This document shows, in pieces, positions 1-12,216 of a stretch of DNA of 64,000 nt. A program made the translations under genes and the position numbers. This DNA is from Macrobrachium rosenbergii (lineage: Eukaryota > Arthropoda > Malacostraca > Decapoda > Palaemonidae), in the NCBI RefSeq assembly GCF_040412425.1, contig NC_089741.1, positions 45,346,858 to 45,410,857 of the forward strand, in the 5' to 3' direction. Position 1 is the first letter of the stretch; every line of letters begins with the position of its first letter. Under the pieces are notes generated by a model. The model was given only the letters and a program-made list of their open reading frames with translations, was not told the origin of the DNA and did not search any database.

Positions 1-113
1 CCGAAAACCCCAGTGTCTTCCTTCATACTACCTTCCATTCAGCCTCAACTTCAAGCTTGACTGGTTTCCTTTGAATCGAATTTTGAAAAGATATGTAGAC
101 GACAGCAAGGAAG

Positions 114-120
<7 letters not shown>
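1..120. other. AT-rich intergenic start of window
   Basis: Ordinary sequence leading into a (GA)n tract. No gene, splice pattern or repeat could be supported here. Confidence 0.6.

Positions 121-194
<74 letters not shown>
121..194 (+). repeat. (GA)37 microsatellite
   Basis: This is an uninterrupted GA dinucleotide run of 74 bases. Read on the minus strand it gives the Ser-Leu open frame typical of CT repeats, so that frame is not a gene. It is polypurine on the + strand and could adopt triplex structure (general knowledge of GA/CT mirror repeats). Confidence 0.97.
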
Positions 195-197
<3 letters not shown>

Positions 198-937
198 GTA
201 AAAATTTCCTTAATATAAATTAAAAACCATAGGTTTCTTTGGAATCGAAGGAACAGTTCAGTCACAAACAAGCACAATGGCTATAACCATACTGAGAAAG
301 TGACAACATTAATTTAGAAGCAAAGTAACAGAATCCAGACCTCTTGAGGACTTCGTAATTTTAGCTTACTGTAAAGCCAACTGAGAATTCCCTTCCCATG
401 CGAGTAAAGATCCGTAAAAGGTAACGCTGCAAAAAGAAATATTTCATGGAACTCGTCTTTAAGAGAGCGAAAAGTGTCACTTATACAAGCAGCCTTTTAT
501 TTGGATTTGACTTGTATCGAAGTTCAGCCCATAAACAAAAACATTTTCGTTTTCCTTTTTCTCCTGTTAGCTTTATTTTCCCATAGCCTATCAAAACAAA
601 AAATCAGCATTTTCATCTTTTTTTTTTTTGTTTTGTTTGTTCCGTATCCAGGATCTTCATTCCCCATAAAAATCCCATAAACCACTTTTTTTTAAGGATT
701 CCAGAATCCTGAGACTTTCATTCCATTGTGGAAACGTTTCCCCTGAGCCCCTTTGAAATCTGAAGGAATTTTCTTCTCACTTCATTCTTTTCAATTGTTT
801 TGTTATCCTCGCGACATTATCTATGAAATAAAAATTTCGTTTTTATAAGGTAAAGCACTGAAAAATTACATACTAGCTTTAGTTTTATGTGTTAAGGAAT
901 CGCAGGGTAGGCCTATATCTTAAACAGATAAGTAAGA
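195..937. other. AT-rich intergenic, no gene seen
   Basis: Unique-looking AT-rich DNA with short T homopolymers near 620-640 and 687-694. A 68-residue frame at 474-680 is hydrophobic only because of T-runs. It has no recognisable domain, so I do not call it. Confidence 0.5.
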
Positions 938-1341
938 AATGCGTCGAAGTTTCTTCGGCGCAATCGAGTTTTCTGTACAGCCGCTACAGCGTATAATCAA
1001 GGCCACCGAAAATAGATCTATCTTTCGGTGGTCTCGGTATACTGCTGTATGAACCGCGGCCCATAAAACTTTAATCACGGGCCGGTGGTGGCCTATCCTA
1101 TATAGTTGCCAGAAGCACGGGTATGGCTAAATTTAACCTTAAATAAAATCAAAACTACTGAGGCTAGAGGGCTGCAGTTGGGTATGTTTGATGATTGGAG
1201 GGTGTATGATCAACATACCAATTTACAGCCCTCTAGCCTCAGTAGTCTTTAAGATCTGAGGGCGAACAGAAAAAGCGCGGACAAAAAAAAAAGTGCGGAC
1301 GGACAAAGCCGGCACAATAGTTTTCTTTGACAGAAAACTAA
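938..1341 (+). mobile_element. Structured foldback/MITE-like element, copy 1 (about 400 bp)
   Basis: This element recurs at 24939-25270 in the same orientation, so it is a dispersed repeat. It holds three nested palindromes: GCGTCGAAG-TTTCTTCGGCGC near 941-961, a stem with arms CCACCGA and TCGGTGG at 1003-1031, and a long stem at 1154-1246 whose arms share ACTACTGAGGCTAGAGGGCT and its complement. AGTTTTCTGT at 968-977 and ACAGAAAACT near the 3' end (1330-1339) form a short subterminal inverted repeat. It has no open frame, so it would depend on another element to move. I recall very similar sequence dispersed in caridean shrimps. That is memory, not a search result. No clear target-site duplication was found. 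Confidence 0.75.
1154..1246. repeat. Long hairpin inside foldback element copy 1
   Basis: The left arm begins at 1154 and the right arm ends at 1246. The outer 20 or so bases pair almost perfectly, and the pairing continues imperfectly inward around GGTATGTT and AACATACC. The second copy of the element lacks the right arm. Confidence 0.85.
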
Positions 1342-1347
1342 AAATTG

Positions 1348-1363
1348 AAAACGCTAGCGTTTT
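1348..1363. repeat. Perfect 16-bp palindrome beside foldback element
   Basis: AAAACGCTAGCGTTTT is its own reverse complement. It sits 7 bases past the end of the foldback element and is not present at the second copy. Confidence 0.85.

Positions 1364-2757
<1,394 letters not shown>

Positions 2758-2833
<76 letters not shown>
2758..2833. repeat. (TA)n microsatellite
   Basis: About 76 bases of AT dinucleotide, with edge interruptions ATATAAATAT on the left and ATAATATATC on the right. Confidence 0.96.
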
Positions 2834-2839
<6 letters not shown>

Positions 2840-3083
2840 CTTACTTCACTTCGTTGTCCTAATCACCATCAGTAGTGGTTTCTGCAGGGCGTCTCAAAAC
2901 TTCATAAATTATACCTTATTTATATGTACAGTTTCAAATCTTCAACGGAACAACTTAACATATGGAAAATAAATTCTTTTATATCAGCCAAGTCAGAGAA
3001 TGTCTTCAATGACTCAGGTTGAAAGATGAAAAGGTCGTCTACGCAGAGGGACAGAGGAATTCTCTTCCCTCATCAAGCACAAA

Positions 3084-3086
<3 letters not shown>

Positions 3087-3138
<52 letters not shown>

Positions 3139-3195
3139 GCTTGACTGGCAAGTCAAAATAAGTTGAACAGTTTAACCTAAAGAACAGTCTTGACA

Positions 3196-3227
<32 letters not shown>

Positions 3228-3286
3228 TGCTTGATTGACAAGTCAAAATAGGTTGAACAGTTTAACCTGAAGAACAGTCTTGACAC

Positions 3287-3351
<65 letters not shown>

Positions 3352-3409
3352 GCTTGATTGACAAGTCAAAATAAGTTGAACAGTTTAACCTAAAGAACAG
3401 TCTTGACAC

Positions 3410-3468
<59 letters not shown>

Positions 3469-3606
3469 CTTGATTGACAAGTCAAAATAAGTTTAACAGT
3501 TTAACTTGAAGAACAGTCTTGACGAAGAGAGAGAGAGAGAGAGAGAGATGCTTGATTGACAAGTCAAAATAGGTTGAACAGTTTAACCTGAAGAACAGTC
3601 TTGACA

Positions 3607-3641
<35 letters not shown>

Positions 3642-3698
3642 GCTTGATTGACAAGTCAAAATAAGTTGAACAGTTTAACCTAAAGAACAGTCTTGACA

Positions 3699-3765
<67 letters not shown>

Positions 3766-3818
3766 GCTTGATTGACAAGTCAAAATAAGTTGAACAGTTT
3801 AACCTAAAGTACAGTCTT

Positions 3819-3889
<71 letters not shown>

Positions 3890-3950
3890 GCTTGATTGAC
3901 AAGTCAAAATAAGTTGAACAGTTTAACCTAAAGTACAGTCTTGACACAGA

Positions 3951-4013
<63 letters not shown>

Positions 4014-4069
4014 CTTGACTGACAAGTCAAAATAAGTTGAACAGTTTATCCTGAAGAACAGTCTTGACA

Positions 4070-4119
<50 letters not shown>
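3087..4119 (+). repeat. Compound tandem array: (GA)n blocks alternating with a 64-bp unit, 9 units
   Basis: Nine copies of a unit of about 64 bp begin near 3136, 3226, 3349, 3466, 3548, 3639, 3763, 3887 and 4011. The unit runs from GGTGCTTGATTGACAAGTC to AACAGTCTTGACACAAA. Each is separated by a (GA)n block of roughly 20-60 bases, and the array is bounded by (GA)n at both ends. Units are about 90% or more alike by eye, while block lengths differ widely. The unit contains short inverted repeats (TTGAC-AA-GTCAA). Minus-strand frames of Ser-Leu plus a repeated peptide are read-through of the array, not genes. Confidence 0.95.
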
Positions 4120-4122
<3 letters not shown>

Positions 4123-5426
4123 TAATATGATGGTGGGTGGGGGTTAGCTAAAAGATTAAATTTCTAATACAATCACACAAATAAACATTCGTCGTTCTCT
4201 TGCAAAAGAAGACAAGAGAATTTTGTTATTTATTTCTCGTGACTTAATTACTCCCTGCCCTCTCCATCACAATAGTATTGCATGGTGCATGGCACCCTTA
4301 CGCGAATCTAGAAAATTACAAATGAAATTCATTGTGTTACCGAAGTTTTAGATGCATCATTTTAAAACTCTAATATACCAGCAAAGTTTCAGTACACCTT
4401 TGTTTCAAAGCGTAGCTTAATGTAGGACAAACAATCATTCATTTCATACTTCTCTGTGAATTAATTAACCGAGTTGCGTATGACCGCTGTTCATGGTAAT
4501 AATCTCTGCCTGAGAGTAAGCAGTTCATGTGTAATTACAGTAATATTGAATTGCCGACCAAATCAAAAGCATTTTTTGTTTTATTACATCCGTTGCACCT
4601 TTGACCTTTACAGAGAATGTCGTTTAATTTTGATTCGTGCCCTAATTACCATGTTAGTTTCTATCAACCCTTCAGTTCTGAAGCCATATGTAGATTGCAT
4701 TACAGCCGTGAGCCCATGACCTTTTCACATGACTTTGAGATCAAATTTTCTGTCTATGGTTGACTCTTGTAGTAATTATTATGTTAGCTTTTATGTCCAT
4801 TAATTATGAACTAATATGGACCATTTTAAATCCGTGACCTTTTTCTCGCGTTAACTCTAAATTTAAATTCTTATTGAAAAACTTGCAAAACACGAAATGA
4901 TGTTAATTGAAAGGAATACAACGCACCCTTTGTCACACAGAAAGGGCACACCATTAGCGAGCAATGGTATTTCATAGCAGACGCAGATTGCCATGGCAGA
5001 TTCACATAATACCAGCAAAAGCGAAAGTAATAACAGATATTGATACCATTAATCAACGAAGGAGCTATATTTATTGCAGACGTAAATTTCGCTACTACGG
5101 CACACGCAGTAATTACGCTGTTAAGTCATGGAATATGAAACTGTGAAATTAATGTATGTATACGAACATAAAAACCTCGAAATATATAACGATCATGGTC
5201 GGTGCCTGACGATAAATTTGGCAAAATGATTCTATAACGAAACATGTCGTTATTAATATCGTTAATGACTGACCCCATTTACTTAGGTGTTTATTGAGCG
5301 TTACTTTATGTGTATATTTATTTATTTACCTATTTATCTATTATTCATTAGTTTATTCTTTGAAGTGACTGGACATCAATAAACGAAATATTACTCCAGG
5401 TTTTTAGTACTGACTGAGAAGAAGTG

Positions 5427-5430
<4 letters not shown>
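4120..5430. other. AT-rich intergenic, no gene supported
   Basis: Unique AT-rich sequence. Small frames at 4474-4719 and around 4871-5146 on both strands carry no domain, signal peptide or splice context that I can recognise. Confidence 0.45.

Positions 5431-5481
<51 letters not shown>
5431..5481 (+). repeat. (GA)25 microsatellite
   Basis: Pure GA run of 51 bases, not linked to copies of its flanks. Confidence 0.97.
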
Positions 5482-5483
<2 letters not shown>

Positions 5484-6420
5484 GATTTCTTTTATTTTTT
5501 TAATACGTTTGGATTTTTTATCCTATTTTGCCATAACAGATGGAATGTAAATTCTGTGTAGATTTACTACTCAATTTAACTATAAAATTAAATATTATGA
5601 CTGGTAAAAGTGAAAAATGATGTATTCGACGCTTATCAAACATTAACCTCATATAAGCGGCGCCTTATAATTTTACGCAAATCATTTTGTAAAAACAAAC
5701 TCTCACGGATCGATGCAAATTACGTGATCTACATATGTTCTTTTTTTTTTTTCAGCACCGGCTGCCATTTGGCGTGTTCAGATTTAGGTCAGCCTGACCG
5801 GCGTATCTTGGGCGAGAGTCGTTTATTACGGCTGTAACATACTCTTTTATTATTATTTACGCACAGACGTCCACATTTAGGCCTACTGAGTACAGAATAA
5901 AGAAACCGCTGTATTAGATCCAAAGTGTTCTTATATTCTACCAAATAATTTTGCGCTATTTCGTCTCGTCATTTGCTTGTAGTCATAATCTCTACATCTT
6001 CATTTGAAGTTTAATCAATTTGTGATGGATTGAAACGCTGTCAGATTTATTTAATTCATATATAGCTCCTTATCTGAATGACCCATTTAGCTGGTCTTGT
6101 GTACGTTAAGCAGTACTGAAAACCTTACATATTTCGCTCAAAACGACACTCTGCCCGCCATCCCCGCCCCCAACTTCCATATGAATACCACAAAAAGAAT
6201 ATCTTGTGAAAATATAAAGCACAAATTATTTAATTTAATTTCCTTTTTTCCCCGAAATGGAACACAGACCAGGCTCATTCTAACTGCTCATTATATAAGG
6301 CGGAGGGTTTCTCACTGCGTCAAACACAATAAAAGAGACCATGTTTTATGAGCAGTAGAAAACTTTGATTACTGAGTATTACAATCTTCTGATCTATTGC
6401 ACCATACCTCTACAAGTACT
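5482..6420. other. Intergenic; one weak exon-like patch at about 5755-5836
   Basis: A T-rich tract ending in TTTTTTTTTTCAG at about 5755 looks like a 3' splice acceptor. It is followed by an island of higher GC with an open frame of 27 codons to a TAA. No partner exon or known domain is seen. The rest of the span is AT-rich without features. Confidence 0.25.
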
Positions 6421-6462
6421 AACTGAATAAAGACATTTATTTATATATGTCTTTATTCAGTT
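6421..6462. repeat. Perfect 16-bp hairpin
   Basis: AACTGAATAAAGACAT at 6421-6436 pairs exactly with its complement at 6447-6462 across a 10-base AT loop. There is no U-tract context that would suggest a terminator role in a eukaryote. Confidence 0.85.
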
Positions 6463-6532
6463 TGTATGGATTATATATTTATATATGGCATATATACGTG
6501 GAGAGAAAAAGGGCATACACAAAAAAGAGTGA

Positions 6533-6605
6533 GAGGTGCTTGATTGACTAACCAGACTAAGCTCAATTGTTTAATATCTTGAGGTCAAACTTATGATCTT
6601 GATTT
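6533..6605 (+). repeat. Degenerate outlying copy of the 64-bp array unit
   Basis: The segment starts GAGAGGTGCTTGATTGAC, identical to the unit start in the 3087-4119 array, and is preceded by an ACAAAAAAGAG-like junction. Beyond about 18 bases the match is only partial (for example TTTAA and CTTGA words in the same order). I read it as an old copy lying about 2.4 kb from the array. Confidence 0.5.
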
Positions 6606-7018
6606 TATGTGAAACTTAATTTAATTCTTTTTTTACTCTCGTGTGCATTAATGAAGTAGTGCTTCCTATAGCCCTACAAAAGTTTTGTCAAATGGCTTTC
6701 GGTTTTTCTGAATGAGATTTCATTTACTCTGTCTACCTAATAAAATAAATTTCGTCTTAATGCACAAAGAAAACGTATTTGAGGTATTTTATCTAGAAAC
6801 TTGGAGATGAATACTTCGCACCTAAACTTACTACGTATAAAAATTGATATAATTTCTCGTGGCTTATTCCAGTCGTCTTACTGAAATTCCCAAAACAACA
6901 GAAAACTTTCGACTGAATTTATTTAACTCAGAGGTAAAATGTTCCGAGCGCCAGTCATAACAACTGGAGCTGTCATCCTCTTCTTGCTCTTGGACCTTCT
7001 GGAGAACTTTGGGACGTC
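6606..7018. other. AT-rich intergenic, no gene seen
   Basis: Nothing supported beyond a rise in GC approaching the G-rich motif at 7019. Confidence 0.5.
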
Positions 7019-7050
7019 GGGGTGGGGTGGGGGCGGGGCAGGGGTGGGGG
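7019..7050 (+). other. G-quadruplex-forming motif
   Basis: Six runs of four or five G occur in 32 bases (7019-7022, 7024-7027, 7029-7033, 7035-7038, 7041-7044, 7046-7050), with loops of one or two bases. This exceeds the standard four-run G4 consensus. It stands out sharply from the AT-rich surroundings. No coding region adjoins it. Confidence 0.85.
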
Positions 7051-7481
7051 ATAGTCTCTCACGTAATAACAAGTGAAATATCTAAGCGACGAGTAGTTGA
7101 AACTCATTTGTCCTTTCAACAATGAAGGGGAATGAGTAACCTAAATGGTAGAGGAGTTTATATTTATGATATAGACTTCATTACTTATGCATTTGTCTGA
7201 TTTTCACAACACTATTTACAAACATATATTGGCTCTTACTTTGACATCAGACTAATAAAGCACAAAATACAATGCCACCCCGTAATGCTTTGAACATAAT
7301 AATAATTTTAAATATTTCTTTGTAGCAAATCCTGTTTTCTATAAAGGAGGTACCTAAAAAATGAAAAAAGTAACTCAACAACCTACTTTAAGAAAGCATG
7401 AACTCGCTGTGTAAAAAACTCCCACAGCCTCACAGCTGCTTCATATATTTACTAGAACGTTATCCACAGCACATGAAATGA
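7051..7481. other. AT-rich intergenic, no gene seen
   Basis: No feature could be supported. Confidence 0.5.
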
Positions 7482-7545
7482 AAATGAAAATGTTTGAGCG
7501 ATGGTCGTACGTTTACTGACCATCACTCAAGCATTTTCATTTTTC
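7482..7545. repeat. Hairpin, arms of about 25 bp
   Basis: The left arm at 7482-7506 ends GAGCGATGGTC and the right arm at 7518-7545 begins GACCATCACTC. One or two mismatches and an 11-base loop are visible. It is not repeated elsewhere in the window. Confidence 0.75.
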
Positions 7546-8225
7546 TACAGCTCATAATGTTTCAGACATGTTCTGCTGTTCTCTTTTTTACTACTTTCGC
7601 AACAATTTCCGGACAATTTTCAAAGAAATGTTCCATTCACTTTGACCACGGGTACAAACGCCATTCCATTAAAGTTTAGTAGTAATTCGGATTAGGACCC
7701 AGATTTGGGCACAGATTTTCATGGGTATTTGGAAGTAAGGTGATTATTATCGTGAAAGCACAATTTTTACTCACCAATGTACTTATATAATTTCTTTTTT
7801 TTTATCTGTCTGTTCATCTCCTTCTTAAAGGGAACTACGAACTAATAATAATGTATGAAAATATTAAATTAATTGTAATATTAACCATATAAAAAAACGA
7901 TAGTACTTTCATATGCATGCAAAACATATCTGTAAGATCACATTTGCACAGACAAAACACACACACACACAAGCAATAAATGTCGTGGAAGGGGTATTTG
8001 AAGAGAAGAACCTTTATATCCAGGAAGTAAAAGATTGGCGTGAAAGGGGCCGTGGGCTAAGAAGTTTCGTCCTCTTGTTAATGAACTAATAAATAAGTGC
8101 ATTAAGTAACTCCTGTGAGAAGTTTCCTGTATAGAAGTTCATTCTCGACCTGACAGTTTAAGTATGATAGAAGTTTGTCTATTCTTTATAGCCAACCTTG
8201 CAACGTGAAGCGACTTATTGCTGAT
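7546..8225. other. AT-rich intergenic, no gene seen
   Basis: Unique AT-rich DNA with a short (CA)n run near 7957-7971. No coding evidence. Confidence 0.5.
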
Positions 8226-8247
8226 ATAAATATATATGTACATATAC

Positions 8248-8318
<71 letters not shown>

Positions 8319-8325
8319 ATACATA

Positions 8326-8370
<45 letters not shown>
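8226..8370. repeat. Interrupted (TA)n/(TACA)n microsatellite
   Basis: Begins with TACA/CATA tetranucleotide repeats, then runs as TA with a few breaks (ACAATATACATA). Confidence 0.95.
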
Positions 8371-8376
<6 letters not shown>

Positions 8377-8385
8377 ACATTTATG

Positions 8386-8714
<329 letters not shown>

Positions 8715-9104
8715 ACGCAAATCTTTTGACAACTATTACATTACCTCCATATTCTTCACTTTTTCATTTTTCACCAAGCAAATAATTCACTTCATCACCT
8801 TCAACCTTATTTCTTCCTTTCGCACTCATCATCCCCACTTTACTTTCACACTATATTTCGAAAAAATAAATGGATTTGTTATTCAGGTAAGCGAGTTACC
8901 TTTTACCACGTGGCGAGAGCCTTGCCACACACTGCATACCAAATAAGAACGTCTTTTGCAAGGTACAAAAGTTAGGAACGGTAAATTTAAACAATTTTGA
9001 CTAAAACGAACGTTATAAAAGCTAACTGCTTGATTCAATGTAAAGTAAGCGTACCTTGATGCATTATGCATGAGCGTTTGTATTTGGGCATGTAAGTTTT
9101 TTGT
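8715..9104. other. AT-rich intergenic, no gene seen
   Basis: No feature could be supported. The 202-residue minus-strand frame crossing 8883-9491 has its centre made of microsatellite and non-repetitive ends without a recognisable domain. Confidence 0.5.
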
Positions 9105-9320
<216 letters not shown>

Positions 9321-9323
<3 letters not shown>

Positions 9324-9845
9324 TATAAAACTTCCACACGGAGCAGATAAGATTTCATTTTCCCTTCGGGAGGAGTCGACAAGATTATTTCTTACCCAAA
9401 GTTTGACTGGCAGCCTGTGACAAATATCAAAAGGCAATTTTGCACCCAGAAAGGCGCGTGCCATTTCTCGATGAGTTTCTTTCCTCTCCATTTCCTCAAG
9501 CTTTTCTTAAAATAAAGAAGTTTGCCTCAAGGCTTTCTTTTGTTTGTGATTGTGGGGATTGTCGTGTGTTTATTGTGATTGTGTAATTTAAGTATAAACA
9601 AGGAAGATCTTCATTTATCACTTATTTTCAGCATATAAATAGTTTTGCTAGTCTTGTATTTCTATATCTGGCAATTTTAAAAAACTAAATCTGCATATGT
9701 AAAGATGGTTCAGGCCTTTCCTTATTCCTGATGAACTGATTATTAATGCAATACCAAAAACCTGCAAGTACATAAAAACGTGAATTTTATGAAAAACTTA
9801 AATCTACATTTGTAACGACAGTTCAAGGTTTTAATTATTGCTGGA
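9321..9845. other. AT-rich intergenic, no gene seen
   Basis: No feature could be supported. Confidence 0.5.
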
Positions 9846-10298
9846 AAAAGAATTAGTGTTGATTAGAATGAATGAGTAAAACATTCAAATAACCGTACTT
9901 TCTCGGTTGTTCATTGTTTTTTCATTAAACATTACATTACTTATTTTATTTCAAAAGAAATATAAGTTATCGTACTTTCCTTTGCTCCTGTAGTTGAGCA
10001 AAGTCATCTTTAATCATAAACTGCTAAATATCTAGGAGTAGACGATATTTATATCTATATTTCACAATGTCCATGATAGCAGCTAAACTTCCTCTCTCTT
10101 TCCCTCTGAAGACCACAAAATATGATTGAGGATGACTTTGTTCAACTAGAGGCGCTAGGGAAAGTACGACAACTTACATTTCTTTTGAAATAAAGTAAGT
10201 AATGTAATGTCTAATGAAAAAACAATGAACACCCGAACAGAAAAGTACGGTTGTTTGAATGTTTTATTCACTCATTCTAATCAATACTAACTCTTTTA
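9846..10298. mobile_element. Foldback (hairpin) element with arms of about 175 bp
   Basis: The left arm at 9846-10018 and right arm at 10121-10298 are reverse complements with roughly 85-90% identity by eye, sharing for example AGTTGAGCAAAGTCATC and AACATTACATTACTTA. The spacer is about 100 bp and holds no open frame. The size and form fit a fold-back transposon or MITE, or an inverted duplication. No target-site duplication or known terminal motif was recognised, so the class is inferred. Confidence 0.7.
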
Positions 10299-10530
10299 TC
10301 TATTTCCTAGGTTCTTCAATACGAAGCCTATTAGAACTAATGGGCCCTCATTTTGCTTGTTTTCTACTGAACGGGGCCACTTTCGGTACTTGGAATGCCT
10401 CTAATTGGGCCTAAGAGATGTTTTCTTTAATAATACTTGGAAGAAAAGTCTTATTCAACTCTTTATTCGTTTCAGACAATTATCTATTCGCAGAATACAT
10501 TAGGCATTACTCGAACTATTGGAAATTATA
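10299..10530. other. Intergenic, no gene seen
   Basis: Short spacer between the foldback element and a microsatellite block. Confidence 0.5.
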
Positions 10531-10734
10531 TATATTTATATATATATATATATACATATATATTTACATATATATATATATATATACATACATACATATA
10601 TTTATATATATATATACATTACATATATATATATTTTATATATATATATATATACATATATACATATATTTACATATATATGTATATATACATACACATA
10701 CATACAAATATTTACATGTATATATACAGTATGT

Positions 10735-10798
<64 letters not shown>

Positions 10799-10872
10799 AA
10801 ATACATCATTTAAGTATCTCTCTCCTCCTCTCTCTCTCTCTCACATCTCTCTCTCTCTCTCTCTCTCTCTCT
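10531..10872. repeat. (TA)n/(TACA)n then (CT)n microsatellites
   Basis: TA and TACA/CATA repeats with many interruptions extend to 10790. After a short gap, CT repeats with CCT and CACAT breaks cover 10818-10872. Confidence 0.95.
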
Positions 10873-11112
10873 GCGAACAAGACCGTAATAAGAATTCTGA
10901 AACGATCGATTATCCATCAACCACAGACTCTTTGAGGCAATCTGGCATAGAGCCTGATCTCACTATGCTTCACAAAAATAAACCTGTGTGATTGTATCCT
11001 GAATTTGGAGATTTCTTTCTTTCGTTTCTCTCTTATTTTCTTCTAAAAAAAAACTAACCGTTAAGTGTAGGAAATTTAAGATGCTTACAAATAAAAAATT
11101 TTCTTTATCAAG
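10873..11112. other. Intergenic, no gene seen
   Basis: No feature could be supported. Confidence 0.45.
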
Positions 11113-11302
11113 CCTACATATAAGTGGTCAATCATTTTGTTTTGATCAGAAAAGAACAAAGTTATGTCAGCTCTCTCTCACTCTCTCTCTCTAACCTTTT
11201 ATGATTGAATACTTTTAATGATATTTTGTACATGTATTTTTTACCAGTCCCAACATATAATTGGTCAATCATTTCATCTTTATCAAGTACACAAAGTTAT
11301 GT

Positions 11303-11352
<50 letters not shown>
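11113..11352 (+). repeat. Two-unit compound repeat ending in (CT)n
   Basis: Unit one (about 11113-11250) and unit two (about 11252-11352) share ACATATAA-TGGTCAATCATTT and ACAAAGTTATGT in the same order and spacing, and each runs into (CT)n. Divergence is greater than in the other GA/CT compound arrays, so the duplication is older. Confidence 0.75.
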
Positions 11353-11355
<3 letters not shown>

Positions 11356-11668
11356 CCTCTTTTTTGTATATATTCTTGATTTATAAATTAAAGGGAAAAT
11401 GTGTCAATGATCATGGTCGTCCTTTTCCTACAGCCAAACTTATGAAGGCAAAACTACATCACACTGAAAGACCCATAAATTCTGGGGTTCTCAATAGTCT
11501 TTCGAAAACTAGACCATTAAAGAGAATGAAATACTTTTCCGCATAAGATATCGGAAGCAATTAAACCACAAGTGAGCCACATAAATTTCCTCGCGGACCT
11601 GTAACGACAGAAATCCGGAAGAGGAATGTCCATCAGATAAAGATATGAGAAAGAAATTCGTGTCATAA
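11353..11668. other. Intergenic, no gene seen
   Basis: Contains the non-repetitive end of a frame from 11205-11546 that starts inside the CT repeat. No domain is recognisable. Confidence 0.45.

Positions 11669-11716
<48 letters not shown>
11669..11716. repeat. (TTA)16 microsatellite
   Basis: Perfect trinucleotide run of 48 bases, the only long TTA array in the window. Confidence 0.97.
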
Positions 11717-12216
11717 AAATACATACCGGTATATCTGGGTTCTTCAAAACCCCTTTAAACAAAATTCCACGTTTTGGTATGCGGAGACGTGTAAAATTTT
11801 TATACATAAATAGTGCATGTTGGTAATTCTTTCTTTATTTAAATCTTCAGCTAAAAATCTAATGGACAGAGTCAACGACTATACACCCAAGAAGGCTCCA
11901 AAGGAAAATCAGCCTGCAGAAAGAGACAAATTATAGGAAAAGGTGATAAATAAATATGAGGGAACACAAAACAGATTCGCAACGTCTATGCGTGACTGCG
12001 AGCGTTTGCGTCTCACCTAGTGAACTAGAGTTGACACTTATACACATTTCTGTTATAACAGGATTTCAGATTACACGTAATTATTTTAATTCCCTCACAG
12101 GTACTACTAAATAAAAAAAAATCTTCGAATACAACATATACGTTGGTCTTGAACAGCCACAGGTTTTTTATGAATTGTTAGGTCTGACTTAAATGACTTC
12201 TGAAGATCTTATAATA
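11717..12216. other. AT-rich intergenic, no gene seen
   Basis: Unique sequence preceding the satellite domain. Confidence 0.5.

Noticed and set aside
3014..4070. Ser-Leu repeats joined to a recurring peptide (SRLFFRLNCSTYFDL) on the minus strand
   Set aside because: This is translation of the GA-compound array. Frame continuity is lost between units because GA block lengths are not multiples of three.
3087..4119. CRISPR-like array (repeat, spacer, repeat)
   Set aside because: The alternating parts are a simple repeat and near-identical units, not constant repeats with unique spacers, and the sequence is eukaryotic.
6421..6462. Bacterial-type intrinsic terminator
   Set aside because: The stem is AT-rich, there is no upstream gene and the genome is eukaryotic.
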